Assembly (NCBI RefSeq): GCF_014212135.1 | Contig: NZ_JACJVQ010000002.1 | Coordinates: 62,001 to 126,000 of the forward strand | Length of the DNA stretch: 64,000 bases | Direction: 5' to 3' | From: Cohnella thailandensis | GTDB lineage: Bacteria; Bacillota; Bacilli; Paenibacillales; Paenibacillaceae | Program-made: the position numbers and the translations under genes | Notes under the pieces: generated by a model | Database searches by the model: none | The model's input: only the letters and a program-made list of their open reading frames with translations | Told to the model about the DNA's origin: nothing | Part shown: positions 1 to 10,470 of the stretch, one piece after another | How positions within the stretch are numbered: position 1 is the stretch's first letter | Layout of the letters: every line of letters starts with the position of its first letter

Positions 1-474
1 CTGCTCCTTCTCGCTGTTCCGAAGCTCATAGAACAACACGAGGCGAGACTCGTCCACGATGATGCCTTGGACCTTCAAGCTCTTGCCGTCCGCTTCGTCC
101 GTAAGCCCAAGCGAATGATAGTCGTCGTTCTCCACGGCTAGCCGAATGCTCCGGTCTCCGTTCTCGATCAGATCGACGAACCTCTCGAGCCCCGGAATGT
201 CCCTAAGCATCGAAGCGAAAGCCGGAGACACCCGAATCGAGAGCAAGCAGACGAACACGAGAGCGCATGCCGATGCCATCGTCGTCCATCGCTTCACCGC
301 TCTCCTTCGACGGCGGCCTTTCTCTTCGCGGCCGGCCCGGATGCCGCCCCGTATGGCTTCGTTCAATCTGGCGTCCAACGCGGACTCTCCGATCAGCGCT
401 TCCTCACTCTGCGGCTCCTCCGCCGAACGAAACTCGCCAAACTCCCCGAGTCCCGCCTTTTCCTCCTCACGCAT
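1..474 (-). CDS. Anti-sigma factor, DUF4179-type (partial)
   Basis: This is the N-terminal 158 codons of a membrane anti-sigma factor; the gene runs off the left edge. A charged cytoplasmic part of about 60 residues ends in a basic patch (KGRRRRRAVKRW). One membrane segment follows (MASACALVFVCLLSIRV) and then an extracellular part beginning SPAFASMLRDIPGLERFVDL, which is typical of DUF4179 proteins. The ATG lies inside the end of the upstream ECF sigma gene (8-bp overlap), so the two are translationally coupled. By family knowledge the cytoplasmic part should hold the sigma factor at the membrane until an envelope signal. The signal is not evident. Confidence 0.8.
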   Translation of the reverse strand, partial: MREEEKAGLGEFGEFRSAEEPQSEEALIGESALDARLNEAIRGGIRAGREEKGRRRRRAVKRWTTMASACALVFVCLLSIRVSPAFASMLRDIPGLERFVDLIENGDRSIRLAVENDDYHSLGLTDEADGKSLKVQGIIVDESRLVLFYELRNSEKEQ

Positions 475-988
475 GTTCTCCGCCCCCTTTTCCGCCGACT
501 AGCCTGAGCTGCTTCAACGCCTGGTTGAGCCACGTTTTGACCGTCCCCTCCGGCTTCTCCAGCAAGCGAGAAATCTCGGTCAGCGTCATGTCCTCGTAAT
601 ACTTCAGAATGATGACGTGCTTATGATTCGGCTTCAGGTTCTCGATCTCCATGCCGAGTTGAATCCGGTCGTCCAGGTTGAGCTCCTTCGACAGCGGCTC
701 CGGCACCTCGTCAACCGGCGTCATCCGCTGCCTGCGCTTGCGCTCGTCCAGGCAGTAACGAATGAGAATGCGAATGAGCCAAGTGTGAAAATACCGCGGT
801 TCCTTCAGCTTTCCAAGCTTCAAATAAGCGCGATAGGTAAGTTCCTGGATCGCTTCGATCGCGTCTTCTTCGTTCTTCAGGTACGAATAGGCGATCCGGA
901 ATAGCCGAACCCTCTCGGAATGGATCAGCCCGTAGAATGCCTGGTCGTCTCCGCCCTGAGCGGCGATCACTTGCTCTTCGGTCGTCAT
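467..988 (-). CDS. ECF-type RNA polymerase sigma factor
   Basis: A 173-residue sigma-70 family protein of the extracytoplasmic function class. Region 2 is at about residues 10-75 (AYSYLKNEEDAIEAIQELTY, then the TWLIRILIRYCLDE helix). Region 4 is at about 105-160 (KHVIILKYYEDMTLTEISRL, then the recognition helix GTVKTWLNQALKQL). The length is normal for the class. A GGGAGGG ribosome site precedes the ATG. It directs RNA polymerase to a small regulon, probably for envelope stress, since its partner anti-sigma factor overlaps its 3' end. A possible ECF-type promoter lies just upstream, suggesting autoregulation. The regulon cannot be told from this window. Confidence 0.93.
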   Translation of the reverse strand: MTTEEQVIAAQGGDDQAFYGLIHSERVRLFRIAYSYLKNEEDAIEAIQELTYRAYLKLGKLKEPRYFHTWLIRILIRYCLDERKRRQRMTPVDEVPEPLSKELNLDDRIQLGMEIENLKPNHKHVIILKYYEDMTLTEISRLLEKPEGTVKTWLNQALKQLRLVGGKGGGEHA

Positions 989-1010
989 GCTTGCCCTCCC
1001 TTCTCATCCA

Positions 1011-1038
1011 TTAGACATCCGAGGCGCGGAAACGGTTT
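1011..1038 (-). promoter_or_regulatory. Candidate ECF promoter for the sigma/anti-sigma pair
   Basis: On the minus strand AAACCG and GTCTAA are separated by 16 bp, 22 bp upstream of the sigma factor ATG. The AAC-type -35 and GTC-type -10 resemble promoters read by ECF sigma factors, which often autoregulate. This rests on pattern alone. Confidence 0.35.
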
Positions 1039-1044
1039 TGGGGG

Positions 1045-1100
1045 GAGAAAAAAATAGAGCCGCTCCCGCAGGTCAAAAAACCTGGGGAACAGCTCTATTA
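1045..1100 (-). terminator. Rho-independent terminator of odhAB
   Basis: The stem pairs AATAGAGC with GCTCTATT, with an inner CAGGT/ACCTG stem, followed on the minus strand by eight T residues. It starts 15 bp after the odhB stop codon. Confidence 0.85.
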
Positions 1101-1114
1101 GGTCGGTTAAAGGA

Positions 1115-2329
1115 TTAGCCTTCCAGAAGAAGAGTTTCCGGATCTTCGAGCAGTTCCTTCACCTTAACGAGGAATTGCACCGCTTCTGCGCCGTCGACGA
1201 TGCGATGGTCGTAGGAAAGCGCGATGTACATCATCGGACGGATCGCGACTTCCGTGTTGTTGTTGATCGCGACCGGACGGTATTGGATCTTGTGCATGCC
1301 CAGGATGCCCACTTGAGGAGCGTTCAGGATCGGCGTCGACAGCAGCGAGCCGAACGTGCCGCCGTTCGTGATCGTGAACGTTCCGCCTTGCAGGTCGGAC
1401 AGCGCCAGCGTGTTGGAACGAGCCTTGGTCGCGAGGTCCACGATGGAACGCTCGATCTCGGCGAAGCCCAGCTTGTCGGCGTCGCGAACGACCGGAACGA
1501 CGAGGCCTTCCTTAGCGGAAACGGCGATGCCGATGTCGTAGTATTTCTTGGCGATGATGTCCTCGCCTTCGATCTCCGCGTTGAGCAGAGGGAACTTCTT
1601 CAGCGCGCCTACGACGGCCTTCGTGAAGAACGACATGAAGCCGAGGTTGACTTCGTTCTTCTCCTTGAAGGAGTCCTTGCGGCGCTTGCGCACGTCCATG
1701 ATGGCCGTCATGTCGACTTCGTTGAACGTGGTCAGCATAGCTGCCGTGTGCTGCGCTTGAACGAGGCGGTTCGCGATCGTCGCGCGGCGGCGGGACATCT
1801 TCTTGCGTTCGTACGGCTTGTTCGACGTGAACGCAGGAGCTGCAGGCGCAGGAGCGGCTGCAGGGGCCGGAGCCGCAGCAGGTGCGGGAGCGGCTGCCGC
1901 GCTCAGATCGATGCCTTGCTCGCGAGCGTTCTTGCGCGCGGACGGCGAACCGATCGTAGCCGGGTTGGAAGGCTGCGAAGGCGCAGCTGCCGGAGCGGCC
2001 GCAGGCGCGGGAGCCGCAGCAGGAGCTTGAGCTTGGGCTGCCGCAGGCGCCGGAGCCGCCGCTGCCGGAGCGGGAGCCGCTGCCGGCGCTCCGCTGCCGG
2101 CGCCGATACGGCCGACGACTTCGCCGATGCGAACGGTGTCGCCTTCTTGGCTGACGATCTCGGCGATCACGCCATCGGACTCGGCGCTGATCTCCAGGTT
2201 GACTTTATCCGTCTCGAGCTCGAGAAGCAGGTCGCCCTGCTTCACCGCGTCTCCGACTTTAACTGCCCATCTGGCAATCGTTCCTTCGGTAATCGATTCG
2301 CCCATTGCTGGCACAATAATATCTTGCAC
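1115..2329 (-). CDS. odhB: 2-oxoglutarate dehydrogenase E2, dihydrolipoyl succinyltransferase
   Basis: E2 core of the 2-oxoglutarate dehydrogenase complex of the TCA cycle. It moves the succinyl group from E1 to CoA on a swinging lipoyl arm. The lipoyl domain spans residues 1-77 with lipoyl-lysine K42 (ETDKVNLEI). A very Ala/Pro-rich linker follows, then a short piece of the peripheral subunit-binding domain at 124-143 ([16 protein letters not shown]), another Ala/Pro linker, and the catalytic domain at 172-404 with the active-site HRIVDG (H375, D379). At 404 residues it is slightly short. The second half of the subunit-binding domain, usually GTGxxGRVxxxDV, is not visible. It lies 5 bp after odhA and is co-transcribed. 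Confidence 0.95.
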   Translation of the reverse strand: MQDIIVPAMGESITEGTIARWAVKVGDAVKQGDLLLELETDKVNLEISAESDGVIAEIVSQEGDTVRIGEVVGRIGAGSGAPAAAPAPAAAAPAPAAAQAQAPAAAPAPAAAPAAAPSQPSNPATIGSPSARKNAREQGIDLSAAAAPAPAAAPAPAAAPAPAAPAFTSNKPYERKKMSRRRATIANRLVQAQHTAAMLTTFNEVDMTAIMDVRKRRKDSFKEKNEVNLGFMSFFTKAVVGALKKFPLLNAEIEGEDIIAKKYYDIGIAVSAKEGLVVPVVRDADKLGFAEIERSIVDLATKARSNTLALSDLQGGTFTITNGGTFGSLLSTPILNAPQVGILGMHKIQYRPVAINNNTEVAIRPMMYIALSYDHRIVDGAEAVQFLVKVKELLEDPETLLLEG

Positions 2330-2334
2330 TGCTG

Positions 2335-5199
2335 TTACCTCCCCAGGTTATGAGCCAAAGTCGGACTCGGCTTTAGCGATTGATGTACGATGAATTGCTG
2401 CTCCAGAGCGTGGATTTGTTGGAAGCCCGTAGCCGGACTCGAACGGTCCGGACGTCCGATATAACGCACTTCTACGCCAGCCGGCGCGATCTCGCGAACG
2501 CGAGGCTCGGCGAAGCCCCAGGATCCCATGTTGCGCGGTTCTTCCTGAACCCAAACGATCTCCTTCAGGTTCGGGAAGCGGGCAAGCACGGCAGCAATCT
2601 CTTGAGCCGGGAACGGATAGAGCTGCTCGACGCGAACGATGTGCAGCCAATCGAAGTCCTTGTCTTTCTCCTTATCGAGCGCTTCCTCGAGGTCGATAGC
2701 CACCTTGCCGGAGCACAGGATCAGGCGCTCGACGCGATCGGCCTTGCCGCCGAGACCCGGCTGCTCGATGATCAGCCGGAACGAACCCTTCTCTAGCTCT
2801 TCCGGAGAGGAAGCGGCGCGAGGGTTGCGCACCAGGCTCTTCGGCGTCACGAGAATGAGAGGCCTCGCGTCCTCGGTTCCGAGCGTGCTCGCTTGACGGC
2901 GAAGCAGATGGTAGTACTGAGCGGAGCTCGACAGGTTCGCGACCGTCCAGTTTTCTTCCGCCGACAGCTGGAGATATCTCTCGAGGCGTGCGCTGGAGTG
3001 CTCCGGACCCGCGCCTTCATAGCCGTGAGGCAGCAGCATGATCAGGCCGGATTTCTCGGACCACTTCGTGCGTCCGGAGGAGATGAACTGGTCGATCAGC
3101 ACTTGCGCGACGTTGCTGAAGTCTCCGTATTGCGCTTCCCAGATGACCATCGTCTCCGGCGCGAATACGTTATAGCCGTATTCGAAGCCGAGCACCGCGG
3201 CTTCGGACAGCGCGCTGTTATGGATAGCGAACGAAGCCTTGGCTTGCGGCAGGTGGTGCAGCGGGCTGTAAGTCGCGCCCGTATTCGGATCGTGAAGGAC
3301 CAGGTTGCGGAAAGCGAACGTGGCGCGTTCCGCGTCTTGGCCGGTGATCCGAATCGGAGTTCCTTCCGCCAGAATGGAAGCGAACGCCAGCACTTCCGCA
3401 TGGCCCCAATCGAACTTCTCGCCGTCGTTCAAAGCGTTCGCGCGGCGTTCGAGAATGCGCTGCAGCTTCGGATATACGGTGAAGTCCTTCGGCCAGTTCA
3501 GCAGCTCCGCGTTGATCTCGCGAAGCTTCTCCAGAGGAACGCTCTTCGGAGCGGCAGGCGCCGCGCTGACCGGCTCCGGAGTCTGGTGAACCGCTTCTTG
3601 GCTCTCGCTCTGCTTCATTTCCTCGTAAGCGGCTTTCAGGCGATCGACGACTTCCGTCTTGATGCGGACGTACTCTTCTTCGCTGAAGAGATTCTTCGCG
3701 ATGAGCTTGTCGGCGTACAGGCGGCTGACCGTCGGACGCGCTTTGACCTTCTTATATATGAGCGGCTGCGTCGTTTCCGGATCGTCCGTCTCATTGTGCC
3801 CATAACGGCGGTAGCCGATCAGGTCGATCAGGAAGTCCTTCTTGAACAGCCTTCTGTATTCGCTGGCCATGCGGGCCGCGGCAATGACGGCTTCCGGCTC
3901 GTCCGCGTTGACGTGGATGATCGGAATCTCGTAGCCCTTCGCGGGATCGCTGGCGTAATGAGTCGAACGGGAGTCGAAGCTCTCCGTCGTGAAGCCGATC
4001 TTGTTGTTCGCGATAATGTGAATCGTACCGCCGATACGGTAGCCGTTCAACTGGCTCAGGTTCATCGTCTCGGTGACGATGCCTTCGCCAGGGAACGCGG
4101 CATCCCCGTGAATGACGATCGAAGCCGCAGCTTCTTCGTTCCGAACCGGATAGCCGGCCTTGCTGCGGTCTTCCTGAGCCGCTCTCGCGAAGCCTTGAAC
4201 GACCGGATTCACGTATTCCAGGTGGCTCGGGTTGTTCGCGAGCGTTACGCGGGTCCAAGCCGTTTCGCCCGTCTTGATCGAACGGTTGGCGCCCAAGTGA
4301 TACTTCACGTCGCCGGACCAGCCGTAATTCATCCCGATGGAGCCTTCCGCCGGAATAACGGCCTTGCTCGTCGAGTGATGGAATTCGGAGAAGATCTTCG
4401 TATACGGCTTCTCGAGAACGTGAGCGAGCACGTTCAAGCGGCCGCGGTGAGCCATGCCCATCGTGATCTGGCCGACGCCCGCGTTCGTCAATTCGTGAAC
4501 GATCTCGTCGACGAGCGCGACGAGCGCGTCGTTGCCTTCGACGGAGAAGCGCTTCGCGCCGACGAAGGTCCGTTGCAGGAAATCCTCGAATTGCTCGGCT
4601 TGGAGCAGGCGCTTCACGAGCTTGCTGCGCTCTTCCGCGTTAAGCGACTGCGACGGAACGAGCTTCTCGGCGTAATCGTTCAGCCACTTGCGCTCGGCTT
4701 CGTCGTGCACGTGTCCGAACTCGTAGGCGATCGGCCCGGAGTACGCTTCGCGAAGCTTAACGATGGCATCCCAGCCGTTCTTGAGCCCTTCCGGAGCTCC
4801 TTCCCAGACCAGGCTGGCCGGCAGCGCCGCAAGATCCTCCGGTCTCAGGCCGTAGGTCGCGGGCTCCAGCACTTTCGTGCTCGGCTTCGCATCGATGCCA
4901 AGCGGATCGATGTCGGCAGCCAGATGTCCGTACGTGCGAATATTCCAGACGAGCTTCCCTGCGTCGACCGCATGCTTCAGCTGTCTGGCATCCAATCCAG
5001 CCGCCGGAGCCGCCGAAGCGGCGCCGGAAACATGCTCAAGAAGAGGAGGCGCTCCTCTTGTGGCGAACAGCTCACGATACTCTTGGGACACGGATTCCGG
5101 GTTCGTCAGATAAAGCTCGTATTGCTCTTGGATGTAGCCCAGGTTCTGCCCATAATACGTTTGCCAGTTAAACGACGTGTCACGCTCTTCAGTTGGCAT
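2335..5199 (-). CDS. odhA: 2-oxoglutarate dehydrogenase E1 component
   Basis: Thiamine-diphosphate-dependent E1 of the 2-oxoglutarate dehydrogenase complex; it decarboxylates 2-oxoglutarate and succinylates the lipoyl arm of OdhB. The protein has 954 residues, normal for the family. The N-terminal part has the [20 protein letters not shown] motif. The central domain has the GMAHRGRLN loop, and GDAAFPGEG followed by NNKIGFTT forms the ThDP/Mg site. The C-terminal transketolase-like domain has [21 protein letters not shown]. The start is chosen for the GAGGGG site 7 bases upstream. It is the first gene of the odhAB operon; the 140-bp leader is AT-rich, with TATACT on the minus strand as a possible -10. 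Confidence 0.96.
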   Translation of the reverse strand: MPTEERDTSFNWQTYYGQNLGYIQEQYELYLTNPESVSQEYRELFATRGAPPLLEHVSGAASAAPAAGLDARQLKHAVDAGKLVWNIRTYGHLAADIDPLGIDAKPSTKVLEPATYGLRPEDLAALPASLVWEGAPEGLKNGWDAIVKLREAYSGPIAYEFGHVHDEAERKWLNDYAEKLVPSQSLNAEERSKLVKRLLQAEQFEDFLQRTFVGAKRFSVEGNDALVALVDEIVHELTNAGVGQITMGMAHRGRLNVLAHVLEKPYTKIFSEFHHSTSKAVIPAEGSIGMNYGWSGDVKYHLGANRSIKTGETAWTRVTLANNPSHLEYVNPVVQGFARAAQEDRSKAGYPVRNEEAAASIVIHGDAAFPGEGIVTETMNLSQLNGYRIGGTIHIIANNKIGFTTESFDSRSTHYASDPAKGYEIPIIHVNADEPEAVIAAARMASEYRRLFKKDFLIDLIGYRRYGHNETDDPETTQPLIYKKVKARPTVSRLYADKLIAKNLFSEEEYVRIKTEVVDRLKAAYEEMKQSESQEAVHQTPEPVSAAPAAPKSVPLEKLREINAELLNWPKDFTVYPKLQRILERRANALNDGEKFDWGHAEVLAFASILAEGTPIRITGQDAERATFAFRNLVLHDPNTGATYSPLHHLPQAKASFAIHNSALSEAAVLGFEYGYNVFAPETMVIWEAQYGDFSNVAQVLIDQFISSGRTKWSEKSGLIMLLPHGYEGAGPEHSSARLERYLQLSAEENWTVANLSSSAQYYHLLRRQASTLGTEDARPLILVTPKSLVRNPRAASSPEELEKGSFRLIIEQPGLGGKADRVERLILCSGKVAIDLEEALDKEKDKDFDWLHIVRVEQLYPFPAQEIAAVLARFPNLKEIVWVQEEPRNMGSWGFAEPRVREIAPAGVEVRYIGRPDRSSPATGFQQIHALEQQFIVHQSLKPSPTLAHNLGR

Positions 5200-5442
5200 T
5201 GTCCTACCCCTCGGTAAACTAATTAGTTAATAAGGTTAACGTTGTCGATCATATCACCTGAAATTATAGTATATCCTGCGCCATGATAAAAATAATCAAT
5301 TCCTATCAATATCATCTCAATTCGAGATAGATTAGGGAGGCGTTGACCAAGCGAAGCGAGATGAATCGAGCTTTGGCGCCGGTTGGGGCGACTATTCCGA
5401 CATTGAAATCCGACGCCGAATATCGTTCGGGCAGGTCCGGAG

Positions 5443-5478
5443 AAAAAAAAGGAAAGCCCGACCTATCGGTCAAGGCTC
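5443..5478 (-). terminator. Terminator of tdk
   Basis: On the minus strand AGCCTTGACC pairs with GGTCGGGCT around a GATA loop and is followed by TTTCC and eight T residues. The 5' arm is part of the last unit of a 16-bp tandem repeat. Confidence 0.75.
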
Positions 5479-5509
5479 CTATCGGTCAGGGCTCCTATCG
5501 TTCAGGGCT
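5462..5509. repeat. 16-bp tandem repeat, three copies
   Basis: Three directly adjacent copies of CCTATCGGTCAGGGCT-like units lie at 5462, 5478 and 5494, differing at one or two bases. The third copy contains the tdk stop codon. Each copy carries one arm of the terminator stem, so the repeat may have grown by slippage at the terminator. Confidence 0.85.
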
Positions 5510-6092
5510 TCTCCTTGAACGCGGCTTGGTAACATCGGCGGCAGACGGGCTTATAGTCTTCGTTGCCCCCGATTTGGATCTGGTCTCCTTCGCTCATCGG
5601 GAATCCGTCCTTGTAGCGAACGACCATCGTCGCCTTGCGGTCGCAATACCAGCAGATGGTCTTCACTTCTTCGATCTTGTCCGCGTAAACGAGCAAGTTG
5701 TAGCTGCCCTCGAACAGGTTGTTCTGGAAGTCGTTTTTGAGACCGAACGCCATCACCGGGATGTTTAGCTCGTCCACGATTCTCGTCAACTCCAAAACGT
5801 GCCTCTTGGTCAAGAACTGGGCCTCGTCTATCAGTACGCAGTAGATTCGCTGTCCGGGAGGGTCCTGCTGCCGCTTCACGCAATCGAACAGATCCGTCCC
5901 TTCGTCGACGGGGACCGCCTTCCGCGTCATTCCGACGCGGGATCCAATCTGATCGGTGCCGTCTCTCGTATCGATGGCTGGCGAGAAAATGATGACCGCC
6001 TTGCCTTGCTCCTCGTAATTATGCGCGACTTTGATAATTTCGAACGATTTGCCGCTGTTCATCGTCCCGTATTTATAATATAGCTGTGCCAC
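5502..6092 (-). CDS. tdk: Thymidine kinase
   Basis: Type II thymidine kinase of the salvage pathway: ATP-dependent phosphorylation of thymidine to dTMP in the cytoplasm. The P-loop is GTMNSGKS at about residues 9-16, the Walker B/catalytic segment is [10 protein letters not shown], the lasso region holds the CWYC zinc ligands and the C-terminal pair is CRRC. The N-terminus [16 protein letters not shown] is of the longer class rather than the short B. subtilis class. At 196 residues it is full length. It is a single gene with its own terminator. TATAAT on the minus strand at 6134-6139 is a probable -10, without a clear -35. Confidence 0.93.
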   Translation of the reverse strand: MAQLYYKYGTMNSGKSFEIIKVAHNYEEQGKAVIIFSPAIDTRDGTDQIGSRVGMTRKAVPVDEGTDLFDCVKRQQDPPGQRIYCVLIDEAQFLTKRHVLELTRIVDELNIPVMAFGLKNDFQNNLFEGSYNLLVYADKIEEVKTICWYCDRKATMVVRYKDGFPMSEGDQIQIGGNEDYKPVCRRCYQAAFKEKP

Positions 6093-6233
6093 GAAGGTCC
6101 CTCCAACAATTGCGGATAGGCCCTATTATAGCGAAGTTTGCGCGGCTTCGACAGATCCAATAGCCATCTCTTGCGAGAAAGCCGGCACCGGAGGAAGCCG
6201 CGCATTGCGGCTGTCGGTCGTTGCAGATCGTTG

Positions 6234-7211
6234 CTATTCTCCGGAGACGGCATGGCTTTCGCCGCTTCCGAACTTGACGGAGAGATGGGCGAGCATGTCG
6301 TCCGTCATTCTGTCCAGATCGTATGCCGCGGCGAAATCCCATTCCTCCCGGGCCGCCGACGCGTCCAACGCGTCCGGCCATCCGTCCGCGATGGACTGGC
6401 GAAGCGGATCGACGCCGTAACCGAGCTCGAAGTTCGGCAGGCGCCTGCGAATGCTGGAGGCGATCGCCTCCGGGTCCACGCTCATCGCCGACACGTTGTA
6501 CGCGTTCCGGTGCTTAAGCCGGGAAGCCTCCGCTTCCATCAGCTTGACGATCGATTCGATCGCATCCGGCATGTACATCATGTCCAGAAAAGTCCCCCGC
6601 GCAAGCGGCGACGAATATCGGCCGGTCCGGACAGCCTGAATGTACATGTCGATCGCGTAATCGGTCGTTCCGCCGCCCGGAGGGGCCGCGTGAGAGACGA
6701 GTCCGGGAAAACGCAGCCCCCTGACGTCCATGCCGTACTTCAGGCGGTAATAATCGCACAGCAGCTCACCGGCCGATTTGCTGATTCCGTACATGGTGGC
6801 GGGCCGCTGCACGGCGTCCTGCGGCGTATCGCGCTTGGGCGCTCCCCGGCCGAAGACGGCGATCGAGCTGGGCGCGAACAGGCTGCATCCGTGCGCCCGG
6901 GCCGCCTCCAGGGCGTTCAACAGCCCTCCCATGTTCAGATCCCATGCGAGCAGCGGCTTCGTCTCCGCCGCGGCGGACAGTACGGCCGCCAGATGAATGA
7001 CCGCATCCGCCCGAAACTCGCGAACCGCTTCGACGTACGCCCGGCTGTCGGTGACGTCCAGCAGCCGGTAGGGACCGCATTCGGCAGCCGCGCCGAGGCC
7101 TTGACGGATATCCGTCGCAAGGACGGAGGCATCGCCGTACAGCTGCCGCAGCCGAACCGTCAATTCGCTCCCGATCTGCCCGAGCGCGCCCGTTACAAGT
7201 ATTCTTCTCAT
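6234..7211 (-). CDS. NAD-dependent epimerase/dehydratase family, probable L-threonine 3-dehydrogenase
   Basis: An extended SDR of 325 residues. The NAD-binding motif is GALGQIG at residues 8-14, followed by an acidic ATDIRQG at strand 2, which implies NAD preference. The catalytic residues are in the PSSIAVFG segment and Y141xxxK145 (YGISK). The GxxGQIG signature is that of the SDR-type L-threonine 3-dehydrogenase, which oxidises threonine to 2-amino-3-ketobutyrate. The upstream gene, 15 bp away, is kbl, which cleaves that product with CoA; the pairing strongly supports the assignment. Other SDR sugar epimerases share the fold. It is the last gene of a three-gene operon with the DUF4091 protein. 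Confidence 0.85.
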   Translation of the reverse strand: MRRILVTGALGQIGSELTVRLRQLYGDASVLATDIRQGLGAAAECGPYRLLDVTDSRAYVEAVREFRADAVIHLAAVLSAAAETKPLLAWDLNMGGLLNALEAARAHGCSLFAPSSIAVFGRGAPKRDTPQDAVQRPATMYGISKSAGELLCDYYRLKYGMDVRGLRFPGLVSHAAPPGGGTTDYAIDMYIQAVRTGRYSSPLARGTFLDMMYMPDAIESIVKLMEAEASRLKHRNAYNVSAMSVDPEAIASSIRRRLPNFELGYGVDPLRQSIADGWPDALDASAAREEWDFAAAYDLDRMTDDMLAHLSVKFGSGESHAVSGE

Positions 7212-7226
7212 CCGCCCCCGCTCCTT

Positions 7227-8420
7227 CTAAGGAATGAGTCCCAGCTCGCGTCCCGCTTCGCCGTAAGCGGCAAGAGCGAGGTCCAGCATCTCCTTCGTAT
7301 GGCCGGCGGTCGGCATGTTGCGGATGCGCCCCGCCCCTCTCGGAACGGTCGGGAAGACGATCGCCCGGGCGTAAACGCCTTTCTCGTACAGGCTGGCGCT
7401 GAGGCGCTGCGTCATCTCTTCGTCGCCGACTAGACAAGGGGTGATCGGCGTCTCCGTCGGCCCCAGCGCGTAGCCCAGCTCCCGGAGTCCCCGCTGCAGA
7501 TATTCCGCGTTGTCCCAGAGCCGGCCGAGCAGTTCCGGGCTGCCGGCCACCAGGCCGATCGCCGCGATGCTGGCCGCGACCGCTCCCGGAGGCAGCGACG
7601 TGGAGAACAGGAACGGGCGGCTTCGCGCCTTGAGCCAATCCGCCAAATCCCTCGTGCCGGCCACATAGCCCCCGACCACTCCGACCGCCTTGGACAAGGT
7701 TCCGATCTGGAGGTCGATGCGGTCCGTCAGACCGAAATGCTTCACGGTGCCCGCTCCGCCCCCGAGCACCCCCGAGCCGTGCGCGTCGTCCACGTAAGTA
7801 ATGAGATCGTACTCCTCCGCGATATCCGCGATGTCCGGCAGGCGGGCGATGTCCCCGTCCATGGAGAACACCCCGTCCGTAATCGCCATGATCTTGGCGT
7901 AGCGGCCGGATTCCCTGGCTTCGCGCGCCTTGGCGCGCAGATCGTCCATGTCGGAATGCCGATATCGGATCACATTGGCCTTCGACAGGCGGCAGCCGTC
8001 GATGATCGACGCATGGTTGAGTTCATCCGACAGAATGGCGTCGCCGGCGTCCATCACCGCCGATATCGCCGCCATATTGCAATTGAAGCCCGAAGGATAC
8101 GCAACGGCGGCTTCGGTTCCCTTGAACGCGGCCAGCTTCTCCTCCAGCTCCGCATGGAGCGCTAACGTCCCGTTGATCGTGCGGACGGCTCCGCTGCCGA
8201 CGCCGTATCGGACCGTGGCCTCGACCGCCGCCTCCGCCAATCGGCTATCCGTCGCCAGGCCCAGGTAATTGTTGGAGGACAGATTCACGAACGACCGCCC
8301 TCTCATGCTTATGACGGGTCCGTTAGGTCCTTCCAAAGAGTCGATCTGCTGATAGAGTCCGCGGTCCCGAAGCTCGGTCAAGCTCCGGCGCAAAAACGAA
8401 GACAAGGTCGAGCTTGCCAT
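7227..8420 (-). CDS. kbl: Glycine C-acetyltransferase (2-amino-3-ketobutyrate CoA ligase)
   Basis: PLP-dependent enzyme of the alpha-oxoamine synthase family. It converts 2-amino-3-ketobutyrate plus CoA to glycine and acetyl-CoA, the second step of threonine breakdown. Visible are [10 protein letters not shown], the [11 protein letters not shown] loop, the [11 protein letters not shown] segment, [10 protein letters not shown] and the Schiff-base lysine K244 in GTLSKAVG. The protein has 397 residues, full length. Translation is placed at MASSTLSS because AAAGGAGAGG lies 6 bases upstream; an ATG 30 bases earlier has no site. The next gene is the threonine dehydrogenase. 8-amino-7-oxononanoate synthase is the closest alternative, but the neighbour argues for Kbl. 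Confidence 0.93.
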   Translation of the reverse strand: MASSTLSSFLRRSLTELRDRGLYQQIDSLEGPNGPVISMRGRSFVNLSSNNYLGLATDSRLAEAAVEATVRYGVGSGAVRTINGTLALHAELEEKLAAFKGTEAAVAYPSGFNCNMAAISAVMDAGDAILSDELNHASIIDGCRLSKANVIRYRHSDMDDLRAKAREARESGRYAKIMAITDGVFSMDGDIARLPDIADIAEEYDLITYVDDAHGSGVLGGGAGTVKHFGLTDRIDLQIGTLSKAVGVVGGYVAGTRDLADWLKARSRPFLFSTSLPPGAVAASIAAIGLVAGSPELLGRLWDNAEYLQRGLRELGYALGPTETPITPCLVGDEEMTQRLSASLYEKGVYARAIVFPTVPRGAGRIRNMPTAGHTKEMLDLALAAYGEAGRELGLIP

Positions 8421-8475
8421 TCGAATCCTCTCCTTTATGCCTTGGCGCACCCGCGCCGATTCCCCTCGTTGAAGC

Positions 8476-10230
8476 CTATGCCGGCAGCCCTCCGGCTAGT
8501 TCCGCCAATAGCTCTCCCATGACCGATTCGTAATCCTGCGGGTCTAGCGAATACAGCTCCTCGCGCTTCTTGCGGGAGTCCTGATGAAGGTCCGTCACGT
8601 CTGCCCACCTGAACACGCGGCGCAGGCTGCGCTCCAGCTTTGCCTTGTCGCCGCCCCGGCGCAGATAAGCCTGCATCAGCTCGAAGTCGCGGATGCCCTT
8701 CTGCAGCTGCTTGTAACGCAGCGTCAGGATCGGCTCTCCGTCCCGCCCCGGGTAGACGAAGTTCGTATCGCCCGCCGGAAAGAACGGATGATGGTAAGAG
8801 ATTTTCTTGAGCGGATCGTTCGGCCAGACGGTATAATTCCAGCGCAGAAACCCGTCCAGGCCGAAATGGAACGCCAACCACGGAAGCAACCGGCACTCGA
8901 GCAGCGGGGACGTTATAAACGTGTTGGGGTAGGGCAGCTCGCATGCGACGTAGAACAGCGTTCGGCCCGGTTTGTCCCGCATGCGGGACGCGATCATGTC
9001 GTATTCGCCGGCGACGCAGTACAAATACGGCACATGATCCAGGAGCCCTTCCTCTTGCATGAATTCGGCATGACTGATCGCGACCTTGTATGCAAAGGAC
9101 GGGGCCATCTCCCGAAGCGACGCCAACCTTGCGCGAAACAACGCAAGATCCGCCGGTTCGTCCGCTATGATCCTGACCTTGTCGATCCAGCCCCGCTCGA
9201 CGAAGTTCCGCTCCAGCGCGGCTACGTAGCGGGCAAGCTGCTTCTTTTCCTTCATGTATTTGTAAGTGCGGCTCGCCGCGTCGTAATAGCGGATCCGTAC
9301 GGCATCCCCATGATCTTGGATCACGCCGCCGTAACCCGCGTCCTCCAGCACCCAAATATTAAGCAGCCCGAACACCGAGATTTCCTCCTTGATGCCGTAA
9401 CGCATGCAGAGCTCCACGTACCGGTTCAGGGCGCCGAAGTCGTATTCCCACTCGTCCTCGCCGAGGCGCGTCACGCCGACGATGTTGTATTCGAACAGGT
9501 TGGCGGGATCGATCCGGTCGTAGCAGGACGCCTGCCCGGACCAAGGTATCTCCGACACGACGACGGAGATGGCCTTCTGGCCGAGGTCGGCCAGCGAAGA
9601 AACGTAACTCTCCAGAATCTCGAAGTGGCGGTCGCTCCATAGCTCCGCGTCGTATTTGCGCGCGATGTTCGAGTTGTGCTGCCACAGATCGAGGAAGAAT
9701 CCGTAATCCTTCGGTTCGCTTAAGACGACGTCGAGCACCTTCAGCTCGAAGGTCAGCGTCCGCACCGGCTCCTCGTCCTCGAACATGCGGTGCCGGTACA
9801 CGTCGATGCGCGGATAATAAACGCCGGGCCTGGCGCCCGGCCCCACCTCCGCCTCGATCCAGATCGGCTGAGCCTTCCTCTTCTCCACGTGCGTGACGGG
9901 CTGCTTCAGGATCATGTCCGACTTCAACTGCCGGTCGTCGTCCTCGACGAGTCCGATCAAGCTCGCTCGGATCCGGCCGTTCTCAAGGCCCGGTATCTCC
10001 GCGCGCACGCGGACGATATCGATTGGCCCCCGCTCGTAGAAGCAGGCCTCCTCGTTCACGGCGACGAGCATTTCTTCGTCCGCATACAAGAGCAGCTGCG
10101 CGGCCGCCCGGTCGTTTCTCCCGCAGACGAGAGAGAGGGTCTTGTTCTCGTCGAACGGCGCCGCGAACGAATGATAAACGCCGTATACGTACTTATAGCT
10201 GTCATGCTCCAAGCCCATTGATATTCGCAT
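8476..10230 (-). CDS. DUF4091 domain protein, glycoside-hydrolase-like
   Basis: A 584-residue protein without signal peptide. An N-terminal beta-rich region (about 1-165) is followed by an alpha/beta region resembling a TIM barrel. The C-terminal part (about 420-520; [20 protein letters not shown], then [26 protein letters not shown]) is the DUF4091 signature found in GH123-like proteins. The substrate is unknown. Acidic residues in RIIADEP could be catalytic, but this is inference. The start is MRIS, with GGAGGGG 6 bases upstream; the ATG 15 bases earlier overlaps that site. It is the first gene of an operon with kbl and threonine dehydrogenase, divergent from a GntR-type regulator. Confidence 0.75.
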   Translation of the reverse strand: MRISMGLEHDSYKYVYGVYHSFAAPFDENKTLSLVCGRNDRAAAQLLLYADEEMLVAVNEEACFYERGPIDIVRVRAEIPGLENGRIRASLIGLVEDDDRQLKSDMILKQPVTHVEKRKAQPIWIEAEVGPGARPGVYYPRIDVYRHRMFEDEEPVRTLTFELKVLDVVLSEPKDYGFFLDLWQHNSNIARKYDAELWSDRHFEILESYVSSLADLGQKAISVVVSEIPWSGQASCYDRIDPANLFEYNIVGVTRLGEDEWEYDFGALNRYVELCMRYGIKEEISVFGLLNIWVLEDAGYGGVIQDHGDAVRIRYYDAASRTYKYMKEKKQLARYVAALERNFVERGWIDKVRIIADEPADLALFRARLASLREMAPSFAYKVAISHAEFMQEEGLLDHVPYLYCVAGEYDMIASRMRDKPGRTLFYVACELPYPNTFITSPLLECRLLPWLAFHFGLDGFLRWNYTVWPNDPLKKISYHHPFFPAGDTNFVYPGRDGEPILTLRYKQLQKGIRDFELMQAYLRRGGDKAKLERSLRRVFRWADVTDLHQDSRKKREELYSLDPQDYESVMGELLAELAGGLPA

Positions 10231-10298
10231 GCCGGACCCCTCCATCTAAAGAGATATCTAGAATTTAATATCTAATTACTCACAACTGATTCGTTATT

Positions 10299-10419
10299 TA
10301 TGACCCAGATATAGCCCAGTATAGCATAGAATAGCCCGTTTGGAACGATGCTTCGGCCTTAAATCTTCATTTGAAGCGACTATATTTTTCGACTAAAATA
10401 AGGTCATAGCTGGGTCCTA
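10299..10419. promoter_or_regulatory. Candidate operator pair of the GntR-type regulator
   Basis: In the divergent spacer TATGACCCAGAT at 10299-10310 is matched, in inverted orientation, by the complement of TAGGACCCAGCT at 10408-10419 (10 of 12 bases). A third copy, TATGATCCAGAT, lies at 13019-13030 before the hydroxyacid dehydrogenase. These are plausible binding sites for the adjacent regulator. Binding is inferred. Confidence 0.4.
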
Positions 10420-10470
10420 TGTTACCGTCGGCAAGTGACTAGTCTAGGATTCATAAAGAAGAGGTGCCTC

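Noticed and set aside
2893..5217. Long open frame antisense to odhA as a gene
   Set aside because: It is the mirror of a high-GC coding sequence; its composition is Arg-rich and it has no ribosome site.
6196..6213. AGCCGC/GCGGCT hairpin as terminator of the kbl operon
   Set aside because: No T-run on the minus strand; it may be incidental.
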